Assembly: GCA_020851555.1 (NCBI GenBank)
Contig: JADZCM010000017.1
Location: 248,001-312,000, forward strand
Reading direction: 5' to 3'
DNA from: Bryobacterales bacterium
GTDB lineage: Bacteria; Acidobacteriota; Terriglobia; Bryobacterales; Bryobacteraceae
DNA length: 64,000 bases
The notes under the pieces were generated by a model. It saw only the letters and a program-made list of their open reading frames with translations. It made no database searches and was not told where the DNA came from. Positions 46,034 to 53,981 of this stretch are shown piece after piece. Numbering within the stretch: the first letter of the stretch is position 1; every line of letters starts with the position of its first letter. A program made the position numbers and the translations under genes.

Positions 46034-46162
46034 GACCCACCGGCACTCCTTAGCGAAGCCAGTCACCAGCAGATACAGCGTATCTGCAGACGAGAATCAG
46101 CATAGTACCCGACCTTTGCTTCAAATGCCACGAAACATGGCACAAAATCTGCCGAGTGGGTC
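46034..46162 (-). ncRNA. Predicted retron msr-msd RNA
   Basis: Just upstream of the reverse transcriptase the minus strand shows retron RNA features in order. a1 (46150-46162, GACCCACTCGGCA) pairs with a2 (46034-46045, TGCCGGTGGGTC) over 12 bp with one bulged T. Directly after a1 comes AGA with a candidate branching G at 46149. Then comes an msr hairpin (46126-46142, 7-bp stem with one G-U pair, TTT loop). The msd hairpin follows (46069-46087, 8-bp stem, 3-base loop, with a further 5 weaker pairs outside). The template would end at AAGGA beside a2, so the cDNA would start TCCTTAGC at 46047. The distance from branch G to cDNA start is 103 bases. From memory the order and the GGCAGATTT and AAGGAGTGCC blocks resemble Ec67 RNA. 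Confidence 0.75.
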
Positions 46163-46169
46163 CTCAAAT

Positions 46170-46175
46170 ACAATA
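46170..46175 (-). promoter_or_regulatory. Possible -10 element of the retron RNA
   Basis: TATTGT on the minus strand at 46170-46175 would place transcription start at about 46163, exactly at the 5' end of a1. No convincing -35 is seen, so this is weak support. Confidence 0.3.
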
Positions 46176-46480
46176 GCATGGCGACTGGCGCTTCTGGGAA
46201 GTCACTGGCCTGAGCGGGGCTCGCGTGCTGCAATCCGAGGGACGCTGTTTCGGGTGTCATGCAGCCGATCAGGACAGGTGCGCCCACACAGTGCCACCAC
46301 AGGAGCCAGCGCCGGGCCTCCGGGCGGCCGGAGGCTTACCGGGCCGGGCGCGGTCAGGCCCGGAACCCACAGGAGCCGGAAAGCGGCGACTGGACAGAGA
46401 GAGCAGCCTCAACCGCTTTCTGCGGGCTTTCGGGCTTGTATGCCTTTTCGGGAGAAGTACTCAGAAGTGATTGAACGGAA
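46176..46480. other. Region between retron and tRNA-Pro, no recognised gene
   Basis: About 305 bases. Two copies of CACAGGAGCC (about 46298 and 46369) are the only repeat seen. Open frames here are short and without known motifs. If the retron arrived by integration at the tRNA, this is where an attachment remnant would lie, but no copy of the tRNA 3' end was found. Confidence 0.4.
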
Positions 46481-46558
46481 TGGTCGGGGCGAGTGGATTC
46501 GAACCACCGACCTCCTGGTCCCGAACCAGGCGCTCTAGCCAGGCTGAGCCACGCCCCG
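46481..46558 (-). tRNA. tRNA-Pro (anticodon CGG)
   Basis: On the minus strand the acceptor stem CGGGGCG (46558-46552) pairs with CGCCCCG (46491-46485), followed by discriminator A and an encoded CCA (46483-46481). The anticodon stem CCTGG/CCAGG encloses the loop TTCGGGA, giving anticodon CGG. The T arm GTTCGAATC is canonical. It reads proline CCG codons, which are frequent in this genome. Its 3' end faces the accessory patch. Confidence 0.95.
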
Positions 46559-46579
46559 ATCGATTGGCTGCCAACCAAA

Positions 46580-46585
46580 AGTATA
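46580..46585 (-). promoter_or_regulatory. Probable -10 element of tRNA-Pro
   Basis: TATACT on the minus strand lies about 22 bases before the mature tRNA 5' end, a normal leader distance. A -35 is not clear. Confidence 0.4.
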
Positions 46586-46698
46586 GCATCGCCGGACGTA
46601 TAATACGCCACAAAATGAGCTGCACGTTCCTGCTAATCCCCGCCTCCACCCTCGCGGCTCAGGCCGCCGGGCAACCGGCCGCTGCAAGGGTGCGGCGG

Positions 46699-47835
46699 TC
46701 AGAACTGCTCGAGCTCGGCGATGAGCGCCGCCAGGCCTTTCCTGCGGTACAGTTCCGTAAGACGCTGCTCTTCCACCGACGGAGCGACCACCCGTGACAG
46801 CCTCGGCTCGCTCAGCGCCTCCCGCGCGGGGACCCAAACGGAACCGTCGGCAAACTCCACCTGGCTGACGAAGCCGGTCATGCCGGCTATGGAGAGCGGC
46901 CGGCCCGGCGCGGCCGCAAAGCGCAGGGAAGCGTCCTGCCTCACCCGGCTGGTCTGGCCGGGAGACAGGCTCAGATCCGGATCGGAGGCCGGCACGGACC
47001 CCGCCAGATAATCGCGGCCGTCGGCGTCCCGGATGATCCAGCCCACCTCGAAGTACCGTACCGTGCGCCCGGAGCGGTTGCGGACCTCCAGGCTGGGCGT
47101 GCGCGCTTCATTGCCCGCCACAAGCGCCATGCCGCCGACCGGCTCCACCGGCGCTTCCGGAAGGCTCAGGAAGGTGAACTGCAACTGTCGCTCCGCCTCG
47201 ACGGTGGTGGCGCGTCCGCCCCTGGCCAGTTGCACGTCCAGCCGCGGCCTCTGGGCCTGCCGCGCCAGGCTCTCCAGAACCGCTTGCCGAAGCCCCTCCT
47301 GCCCCTCTCGGGCGAGGAGCGTCTTGAAATGGCGCCGGTCGCGGCGCGCCTCCATTTCCCAGACCGTCATGGAGCGCCGTGAGTTCAGCTTGTTCGGCCC
47401 GTAAAAAGAAAGATCCTCAAACAGGACGCCGTCCAGGCTCACCACCACGAGCGGCCCGGCGGGCCACGCCGGACGCAGCAGCCGCAGGTTGACGCGCACC
47501 GGGAACGTCTCGCCCGGAGGCACGTTCAGGCTCGGCACGGAAACGGAGGCCTTGCCGCCCGCGGTCAGTTCCTCCGCCGTCACCAGCAGCGTGACGCCCC
47601 GCAGACGGCGGGTGGCCGAGTTGCGCAAAGCCAGCGACGCGCGCAGGTCGATCAGCACGGCGCTGCCGCGCGGCGTCGGCGTCGAATCGCCCATGTCGGC
47701 GGAGACGAAAGTGAGCGGCGAGTCTTTGGGGAAATCGATCTTCAGGGACGTCTGCGGATCGAGCGGGCGTGGCTGGGCCGATGCCGCACCCAGGCCCAGC
47801 AACAGCGCTGCCGCAACTCTACTGAGCGTAGACAC
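46699..47835 (-). CDS. Exported hypothetical protein of a sigma-factor operon
   Basis: 378 residues from a GTG that overlaps the anti-sigma gene by 17 bases. There is a signal peptide (residues 1-20), then beta-rich sequence with stretches such as LRNSATRRLRGVTLLVT and LEVRNRSGRTVRYFEVGWII, which look like immunoglobulin-type or cohesin-like beta sandwiches. No catalytic motif is seen. It is the last gene after sigma and anti-sigma, so it is probably an envelope protein whose level is set by that sigma factor. Confidence 0.6.
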   Translation of the reverse strand: MSTLSRVAAALLLGLGAASAQPRPLDPQTSLKIDFPKDSPLTFVSADMGDSTPTPRGSAVLIDLRASLALRNSATRRLRGVTLLVTAEELTAGGKASVSVPSLNVPPGETFPVRVNLRLLRPAWPAGPLVVVSLDGVLFEDLSFYGPNKLNSRRSMTVWEMEARRDRRHFKTLLAREGQEGLRQAVLESLARQAQRPRLDVQLARGGRATTVEAERQLQFTFLSLPEAPVEPVGGMALVAGNEARTPSLEVRNRSGRTVRYFEVGWIIRDADGRDYLAGSVPASDPDLSLSPGQTSRVRQDASLRFAAAPGRPLSIAGMTGFVSQVEFADGSVWVPAREALSEPRLSRVVAPSVEEQRLTELYRRKGLAALIAELEQF

Positions 47836-48397
47836 TGTGTATCGTCACCTGTCCCGTATCCGCGTCCACGAAGTCGGCGCGCATCGTTCCCTGGGCATTG
47901 ACCATGTAGGTCGCTTCCCCGGCGCCAGGGTGCCGCAGCGTGAGCATGCGGTCTCCCTGCTTCAGCTCGAGGCCCTCCGCCGTCGCGGCGATAACCGTGC
48001 CCTCCACATAGGGGCTGAACTCCTGGCGTGGCTGGGGCCGCTGGAAGTGCACGACGAACACCAGCACCGCGATGAGGGGCAGAATCACAGGGGCGAGGAT
48101 CACGGCCCGCTGCCACCGCGGCCGGGCAAGCCTCTGTGTCAGGGGACCGACACATTCGCCGGCGGCCAGACCAACCCTGATGTTGGCGGTCATCTCCGAG
48201 GCCAGACGTTCCCACTCCAGGCCCGCCGGAAATTCCGCACACGCCCTCCGCAGGCGTTCCTTGTCGGCCACAAAGGCGCGCACCTGATCGTGGCACTGAG
48301 AGCATCGCGATACATGCCGGCTGACGGCCCACCGGCTCCACACACCAAGCTCCCTCCCGGCGTATAGGGCCAGCCTGGTCTCGGAGGGATGGCTCAT
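47819..48397 (-). CDS. Zinc-finger anti-sigma factor-like membrane protein
   Basis: 192 residues. The N-terminal part has an anti-sigma zinc finger, HVSRCSQC (HxxxCxxC), then one transmembrane helix (AVILAPVILPLIAVLVFVV, about residues 98-116) and a periplasmic part with VEGTVIAATAEGLELKQGDRMLTLRHPGA. It would hold the upstream ECF sigma factor at the membrane. It overlaps the sigma gene by four bases (ATGA). Confidence 0.82.
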   Translation of the reverse strand: MSHPSETRLALYAGRELGVWSRWAVSRHVSRCSQCHDQVRAFVADKERLRRACAEFPAGLEWERLASEMTANIRVGLAAGECVGPLTQRLARPRWQRAVILAPVILPLIAVLVFVVHFQRPQPRQEFSPYVEGTVIAATAEGLELKQGDRMLTLRHPGAGEATYMVNAQGTMRADFVDADTGQVTIHSVYAQ

Positions 48398-48966
48398 CTG
48401 GGCCTCCCCTGAAGATAGCGGCGGAACTTGACGCGCGCGTTGGCGATGTGGGAACGCACCGTGGCCCTGGAGCAACCCAGTTGCCGGGCGACGTCCTCGG
48501 CCGGCAGACCCTCCACGTCACGCAGCGTTAGGGCCAACCGCTCCCGCGGACTTAACAGACGGAGCCCGTCCTCGATATAGGAGCGGTGCTCGGAAGCCAA
48601 AACCTGCTGCTCCGGGCTCTCGGCGGACGGACCGGCGAGCGGCTGCGACAGGGCGTCGATGGAAGTGGCGCTCACCCGCCCATGACGCCGCAGGAAGTCG
48701 ATGGCGGTGTTCGTGGCTATCCGGGACAGCCACTGCGCGGATTTGTCCAGATCCTTGAGTTGCCCGTGCCGCTGCAGCGCCTTGATAAAGGTTTCCTGCG
48801 TGAGGTCCTGCGCGTCGGCCACGTTGCCCACGATGCGGTGGATCATCAGGAAAACCCGGCGCAAGTTCTCGGAAATAAAGAGGTTTTGTCTGTCCAGATC
48901 CTCCCGGACCCCATGCTCCGCCGCCTCGCTCATGGCGTTGGACCAATCCTGGACGACCGTGGACAT
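48394..48966 (-). CDS. ECF-family RNA polymerase sigma factor
   Basis: 190 residues. Region 2 (VFLMIHRIVGNVADAQDLTQETFIKAL, LSRIATNTAIDFLRRHGR) recognises the -10; region 4 (LLSPRERLALTLRDVEGLPAEDVARQL, GCSRATVRSH) recognises the -35. It forms a three-gene operon with the anti-sigma factor and an exported protein. The inducing signal is unknown. Confidence 0.92.
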   Translation of the reverse strand: MSTVVQDWSNAMSEAAEHGVREDLDRQNLFISENLRRVFLMIHRIVGNVADAQDLTQETFIKALQRHGQLKDLDKSAQWLSRIATNTAIDFLRRHGRVSATSIDALSQPLAGPSAESPEQQVLASEHRSYIEDGLRLLSPRERLALTLRDVEGLPAEDVARQLGCSRATVRSHIANARVKFRRYLQGRPR

Positions 48967-49118
48967 GCGCCTAAAGGAGATGACGCTAAACCGCGCAGAA
49001 CGTGGAGCCGATTCACTTTCAAGCTCTCCGCCGTGGGCTTTCAGTTCTCAGGGAGCGGCCTGTGGCTGGCGCCTGATCGCTGGAAGCTGCTGCTTTCAAG
49101 ATTCCGGATATCCATGGC

Positions 49119-49124
49119 TATAAT
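49119..49124 (+). promoter_or_regulatory. TATAAT -10 upstream of the aminotransferase
   Basis: A perfect TATAAT lies about 109 bases before the aminotransferase start. The -35 is poor. The leader of about 100 bases shows no riboswitch that I recognise. Bases 48967-49232 otherwise hold no gene. Confidence 0.4.
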
Positions 49125-49232
49125 GTAGAGTTGGCCGCTCGCCCCCATTATGACTCAGCAGCGGTCTCCGAGGTCGGGCGGGACCAGTCAATCCGTCTCA
49201 GCAGCACCATACCAATTCAATAGGAGCTATTC

Positions 49233-50396
49233 ATGAAACTGGCAGAGCGAATGTCTAGGATCGGTGTAGAGACGGCCTTCGACGTCCTCGTGCGCGCCCG
49301 CAAACTCGAGGCGCAAGGCAAGAACGTCATCCACCTCGAAATCGGCGAGCCCGACTTCGATACCCCTCGTCACATCGTGGAAGCCGCGCAGAAGGCTCTC
49401 GATGAGGGCTGGACGCACTACGGTCCGACGCAGGGTCTCCCGGAACTCCGCGACGCCATCGCCCGCTACATCAACCGCACCCGCGGCATCAAGGTCGGCC
49501 CGGAGCACGTGTCGGTGGTGCCGGGCGGCAAGCCGATCATCTTTTTCCCCATGCTGGCGCTGCTCGAGCCCGGCGACGAGGTGATCTATCCCAACCCGGG
49601 ATTCCCGATCTATGAGTCCATGATCAACTTCCTGGGGGCCAAGCCGGTGCCCATGCCCCTGGTGGAAGAACGCGGGTTCGTATTCGACCTGGACCGGCTG
49701 AAGGACAGCCTGAATGACCGGACGAAGATGCTGGTCCTCAATTCGCCCCAGAACCCTACCGGGGGCCAGATATCCAGAGAGGACCTGAAGGCGATCGCGG
49801 ACCTGGTTCGCGACCGCGACCTGATCGTGCTGGCCGATGAGATCTACTGCGAGATCTACTACGATCAGCCGCCGGTCTCGATCACCACCTTCCCCGGGAT
49901 GCTGGAGAAGACCATCATCCTGGACGGCTTCTCCAAGAGCTTCGCCATGACCGGCTGGCGCATGGGGTACGGCGTCATGCCAACCTGGATCGTCGATGCG
50001 GTGACCAAGCTCATGGTGAACTGCGCATCCTGCACGGCCAGCTTCACGCAACGCGCCGGCATCGCCGCGCTGGACGGACCCTGGGACGAAACCCGCAAGA
50101 TGGTGGCCGAGTTTCACCGGCGGCGGGACGCGTTTTGCGACGGGCTGAACTCCATCCCCGGCTTCCGGTGCGCCCGGCCGCTGGGCGCCTTCTACGCGTT
50201 CGCCAATGTAAGAGACACCGGATGGAAGTCCAAGGAACTGGCGGATGCGCTGCTGGCGGAAGCCGGAGTCGCCTGCGTGGACGGCGCCTGCTTCGGGGCT
50301 TACGGCGAGGGCTACATCCGCTTCAGCTATGCCAACGCCTTCGAGAAGCTCATGGACGCGGTGGACCGCATCAAGAAGTTCATGGCTTCGCACTGA
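49233..50396 (+). CDS. Class I/II pyridoxal-phosphate aminotransferase
   Basis: 387 residues. Typical aspartate-aminotransferase-like motifs are IHLEIGEPDFDTP, THYGPTQGLPELRDAIA, NSPQNPTGG, LADEIYCEIYY and the PLP lysine in DGFSKSFAMTGWRMGY, with the Arg of IRFSYAN. It transfers an amino group to a keto acid; aspartate or an aromatic/branched amino acid is the likely donor. AGGAG lies 7 bases before the ATG. Confidence 0.92.
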   Translation: MKLAERMSRIGVETAFDVLVRARKLEAQGKNVIHLEIGEPDFDTPRHIVEAAQKALDEGWTHYGPTQGLPELRDAIARYINRTRGIKVGPEHVSVVPGGKPIIFFPMLALLEPGDEVIYPNPGFPIYESMINFLGAKPVPMPLVEERGFVFDLDRLKDSLNDRTKMLVLNSPQNPTGGQISREDLKAIADLVRDRDLIVLADEIYCEIYYDQPPVSITTFPGMLEKTIILDGFSKSFAMTGWRMGYGVMPTWIVDAVTKLMVNCASCTASFTQRAGIAALDGPWDETRKMVAEFHRRRDAFCDGLNSIPGFRCARPLGAFYAFANVRDTGWKSKELADALLAEAGVACVDGACFGAYGEGYIRFSYANAFEKLMDAVDRIKKFMASH

Positions 50397-50481
50397 AAAA
50401 CTTGCGCGGCTGGATTCTACCCGTACCGTGGTTTTTTCGGGGGTCCTGTCGCATCTCATTAGCAGCAGGCTCTTCTCTCTT

Positions 50482-51363
50482 ATGAAAACGCACCTGGCTG
50501 TTCTGGCCCTGGTATGTGCGCCGCTCCTGGCGCAGCAGACCAACCCCTCGATGCTGGTGTCCACCGGCTGGCTGGCGAGCCATCTCGGTGATCAAGACCT
50601 GGTCATTTTGCACACCGGGTCCGCAAAGGACTACGACGCCGGGCACATTCCGGGCGCCCGGCTTGTGACGCTCGCGGAAATCTCAGTCACGGATGCGTCC
50701 GGTCTCCGGCTGGAGTTGCCGCCCGCCGCCGCGCTCGCGGACGCCTTCGGGAAGCTGGGAGTCTCGGACAGATCGCGAATCGTGGTCTACCCGGGAACAA
50801 GTGCGGTTCCGGCGGCGACCCGCGTATGGTTTACTCTGGACTACCTGGGGCTGGGCGGCAGGGCGGCGCTTCTCGACGGCGGGCTCGCCTTGTGGCGCGC
50901 TCAAGGCCGGCCGCTCAGCACTGAGGCTGCGCCCCCTCCCGCGCCCGAGAAAATCACCCCGCACCCGTCGCCGAACCGGGTCGTCACGTCGGACTGGCTG
51001 CGCACCCACCTGAAGGACCCCAAGGTGGACCTGTTGGACACGCGGCCGCCGGACTTCTTCAGCGGAGCGAACCCCGGGGAGTTCACGCGCGGCGGCCATA
51101 TCCCCGGAGCGCGCAATGTCCCGCTGGCGCAGGCTCTCCGGCCGGACGGCACGCTCCAGCCAGCCGGGGCTCTGCGGGAACTGATGACGCCGCCGGGCGG
51201 GAAGCGGCGAGCCTCGACGGTCACCTATTGCAACACCGGCCAGCAGGCGACCGTTCTGTACTTCGTGGGGCGCTACCTCGGGCTCGACGTCAAGCTCTAC
51301 GACGGCTCCATGCAGGATTGGTCCCGGGAGTTCGGCCTGCCCGTGGAGTCCTTCGCCAGGTAG
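50482..51363 (+). CDS. Secreted tandem rhodanese (thiosulfate sulfurtransferase)
   Basis: 293 residues from ATG 50482, with a signal peptide (MKTHLAVLALVCAPLLAQ). Two rhodanese domains follow. The first has no active-site Cys (VVYPGTSAVPAATRVWF); the second has the loop YCNTGQQATVLYF with the catalytic Cys, as in classic two-domain rhodaneses. It moves sulfur from thiosulfate or 3-mercaptopyruvate to a thiol acceptor, here outside the cytoplasm. It is 85 bases after the aminotransferase and may be co-transcribed. Confidence 0.9.
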   Translation: MKTHLAVLALVCAPLLAQQTNPSMLVSTGWLASHLGDQDLVILHTGSAKDYDAGHIPGARLVTLAEISVTDASGLRLELPPAAALADAFGKLGVSDRSRIVVYPGTSAVPAATRVWFTLDYLGLGGRAALLDGGLALWRAQGRPLSTEAAPPPAPEKITPHPSPNRVVTSDWLRTHLKDPKVDLLDTRPPDFFSGANPGEFTRGGHIPGARNVPLAQALRPDGTLQPAGALRELMTPPGGKRRASTVTYCNTGQQATVLYFVGRYLGLDVKLYDGSMQDWSREFGLPVESFAR

Positions 51364-51383
51364 CCATACGGAGGCGCGGCAGC

Positions 51384-52085
51384 CTAGAAGTGCGCCCGCA
51401 ATTCCGGGAATCTCTCCAGCGTCAACAGCCGTCCGTCCGCCGGAGCGATCTCCCCCCGCTCGAGAGTCCAGGTGTGCGGGTGGGGGATGAAGACGGCCCG
51501 CAGGCCGGCCTCAAGCGCCGGGTTGATGTCGGACTTGGGGGAGTTGCCGATCATCCAGGTCTGTCCGGGATCAAGCGCTAGCTCTGAGACCAGCCTTCGA
51601 TAAGCCGCCGCATCCTTCTCCTTCACGATGGCGGTGTGGTGGAACAGGCCGGCGAGACCGGAGCGGTCGATTTTCAGCCGCTGCTCTTCCGGGTGCCCCT
51701 TGGTGAACAGGACCAGGGTGTGGCGGGTCCGCAGGTCGGCGAGGGTTTCCTCCACCCCCTCGATCACCTGAATCGGATGGAGATGCAGGCACTCGCCGAA
51801 CGACATGACCTTTTCGAGATCGCCCTGCCGAATGTCACGCTCCGCCAGGTGGAGGTAGCACTCCCTCAGGTTCCGCGCGAAGTTGGCCGAGCCGTAGCCG
51901 TGGATCTTGTTGTTCACCGTTTCGATTTCGTCGAGCACGGCGCGGATCTGCGTCCCGGACAGTGTGGAATGCCCCAGGAATTCTACGAACTCCTCGAAAG
52001 CCCTCTCGAAGTAGATGTTGTTCTCCCAGAGGGTGTCGTCGGCATCGATGAGCAGGTTCTGGGGCGTGCCGGCACGCGTCGCCAT
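51384..52085 (-). CDS. HAD-superfamily hydrolase
   Basis: 233 residues. HAD motif I LLIDADDTLWENN has the two catalytic Asp (14 and 16), motif II is LVLFTKG, and motif IV is MIGNSPKSDINPALEAG. A helical cap follows motif I. It is probably a phosphatase of small metabolites. The start ATG at 52085 is only 9 bases from the start of the divergent shikimate kinase gene. Confidence 0.88.
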   Translation of the reverse strand: MATRAGTPQNLLIDADDTLWENNIYFERAFEEFVEFLGHSTLSGTQIRAVLDEIETVNNKIHGYGSANFARNLRECYLHLAERDIRQGDLEKVMSFGECLHLHPIQVIEGVEETLADLRTRHTLVLFTKGHPEEQRLKIDRSGLAGLFHHTAIVKEKDAAAYRRLVSELALDPGQTWMIGNSPKSDINPALEAGLRAVFIPHPHTWTLERGEIAPADGRLLTLERFPELRAHF

Positions 52086-52094
52086 GCTACCATT

Positions 52095-52637
52095 ATGGCG
52101 TTCCGCCGCATGATCCTGAAACTCAAGCGCACGCCCGGCCTGTACCTGGTGGGCTTCATGGGCTGCGGAAAGAGCGTGGTCGGGACGCGGTTGGCCGAGA
52201 AGCTCGGGTGGGGTTTCGGCGACCTCGATGCGGACATCGTCGCCTCGCAGGGGATCAGCATCGCGGAGATCTTCGATACCCGCGGCGAGGAGGAGTTCCG
52301 CCGTCTGGAAACCGAGGCCCTGTTGCACCGGGTGCGGGAGGTCCAGGCCGGTAATCCGCTGGTGCTGGCGCTCGGCGGCGGCGCCTTTGTGCAGCCGCTG
52401 AACTACCGGATCGTGGAGGACAACGGCATCACCGTGTGGCTGGACTGCCCGCTTCCCCTGATCCGCCGCCGGCTGGCGGGCTCCTCGGACCGCCCGCTGG
52501 CCCGGGATCCAAGGAAGTTCGAGATTCTATACTACGCCCGCCGCGAAAGTTACGCGCTCGCTGACTATCGCGTGCCGATCCAGGGCGATGACCCGGAGAT
52601 AGCGGTCCAAGCCATCCTCGATCTCCCTGTATTCTGA
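52095..52637 (+). CDS. aroK: Shikimate kinase
   Basis: 180 residues. Walker A GFMGCGKS, the shikimate-binding DLDADIVASQGISIAEIF (Asp), RGEEEFRRLE (Arg), LALGGGAF and the lid Arg in SSDRPLAR are present. It phosphorylates shikimate on the way to chorismate. An ATG at 52110 is a possible later start. The glycerate kinase gene follows 10 bases later. Confidence 0.93.
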   Translation: MAFRRMILKLKRTPGLYLVGFMGCGKSVVGTRLAEKLGWGFGDLDADIVASQGISIAEIFDTRGEEEFRRLETEALLHRVREVQAGNPLVLALGGGAFVQPLNYRIVEDNGITVWLDCPLPLIRRRLAGSSDRPLARDPRKFEILYYARRESYALADYRVPIQGDDPEIAVQAILDLPVF

Positions 52638-52647
52638 TGAGACTGCC

Positions 52648-53979
52648 ATGCTCGAACGGAAGTTGAGAAGAGAGGCGCTCAGGATCTTCCGGGCGGCGCT
52701 GCACGCGTCGGATCCCGTCTCGGCTGTCAACCGCCGCGTTCGGGTCACGGGCAGCGTGCTCGTGGCGGGCAACCGGAAATACCCGCTCGATTCCTTCCGG
52801 CGCATCTTCCTGACGGGCGCCGGAAAGGCGAGCGCGGCCATGGCGCTGGCGATGGAGCGGATGCTCGGACGCCGGATAACGGACGGCTGGGTGAACGTGA
52901 AGTACCACCACCTGGCGAAGGTGCGCCGCGTGCGGCTCCACGAATGCGGCCACCCGGTCCCGGATGAGGCGGGTGTCGAGGGCGCCGGGCGGATCGCCCG
53001 GATGATGCGGGAGGCCGGACCGCAGGACCTCGTCATCTACCTTGGCTCGGGAGGGGGATCCGCCCTCATGCCCGCCCCCGCGCCTCCCGTTACTCTGGAG
53101 GAGAAACAGGCCGTCACGCGGCTGCTCCTCGCCTCCGGGGCGAACATCCACGAAGTGAACGCCGTCCGGAAGCATATCTCGCTGCTCAAAGGCGGGCAGT
53201 TGGCGCGGCTGGCGCAGCCCGCCACGGTCCTGGCGCTGCTCCTTTCCGACGTGATCGGCGATGACCTGGACGTGATCGGCTCCGGTCCGACCGCTCCCGA
53301 TGCCTCCACCTTCGGATCCGCGCGAGCGGTCCTCGAGAAGTACGGCCTCCTCGGACGGGCGCCGCGCGCGGTGATCCATCGCATTGAGGCCGGCCTCAGG
53401 GGCGAGATCCCGGAGACCCCCAAACAGGGCGAGAAGCTTTTCGAGACGGTGCAGAACCTGGTCGTCGGCAGCAACGCGCTGGCAGTCGAAGCCGCGGCCG
53501 CCGAGGCGCGCCGCCTGGGCTTCCGCCCGCTGGTGCTCTCCACTCTCATCGAAGGCGAAACGCGCGAGGTGGCCCGGGTGCACGCCGCCATCGCGCGGGA
53601 GGTGCTCCTGTCAGGCCGCCCGGCGAAGCCGCCCGTGTGCCTGATCTCCGGCGGGGAGACCACGGTCACCTTGCGGGGCAGCGGCCTGGGAGGCAGAAAT
53701 CAGGAGTTCGTGCTGGCGGCGGCCATCGATCTGGCCGGCGCCGGCAACGTGGTGGTGCTCAGCGGCGGAACCGACGGAACCGACGGCCCAACCGACGCAG
53801 CGGGCGCGGTGGCCGACGGCCGCACCCTGTCGCGCGCGGCCGGCCTGCGCCTGGACGCTGCGGGCATGCTCGCCAACAACGACTCCTACCGCTTTTTCGA
53901 GCCCCTCGGGGACCTGGTGAAAACCGGACCGACCAACACCAACGTCATGGATGTCCGGCTGGTGTTGGTGGGAAACTGA
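52648..53979 (+). CDS. Glycerate 2-kinase (DUF4147/MOFRL type)
   Basis: 443 residues. The N-terminal DUF4147 domain (LTGAGKASAAMA, GHPVPDEAGVEG, LGSGGGSALMPAP) and the C-terminal MOFRL domain (ISGGETTVTLRGSGLGGRNQEFVL, SGGTDGTDGPTDAAGA) identify a type 2 glycerate kinase. It makes 2-phosphoglycerate from glycerate with ATP, linking sugar-acid or glyoxylate breakdown to glycolysis. Its gene is probably transcribed with aroK. Confidence 0.92.
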   Translation: MLERKLRREALRIFRAALHASDPVSAVNRRVRVTGSVLVAGNRKYPLDSFRRIFLTGAGKASAAMALAMERMLGRRITDGWVNVKYHHLAKVRRVRLHECGHPVPDEAGVEGAGRIARMMREAGPQDLVIYLGSGGGSALMPAPAPPVTLEEKQAVTRLLLASGANIHEVNAVRKHISLLKGGQLARLAQPATVLALLLSDVIGDDLDVIGSGPTAPDASTFGSARAVLEKYGLLGRAPRAVIHRIEAGLRGEIPETPKQGEKLFETVQNLVVGSNALAVEAAAAEARRLGFRPLVLSTLIEGETREVARVHAAIAREVLLSGRPAKPPVCLISGGETTVTLRGSGLGGRNQEFVLAAAIDLAGAGNVVVLSGGTDGTDGPTDAAGAVADGRTLSRAAGLRLDAAGMLANNDSYRFFEPLGDLVKTGPTNTNVMDVRLVLVGN

Positions 53980-53981
53980 TT

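Noticed and set aside
46058-46189. Another inverted repeat, GCCAGTCGCC (46180-46189) with GGTGACTGGC (46058-46067), as the retron a1/a2
   Set aside because: It would put the branch G and msr outside the expected order. The pair 46150-46162/46034-46045 flanks the hairpins properly and has AGA right after a1.
46063-46287. A 74-codon minus-strand frame across the retron RNA
   Set aside because: It overlaps the structured RNA, shows no known motif and has no good ribosome-binding site.
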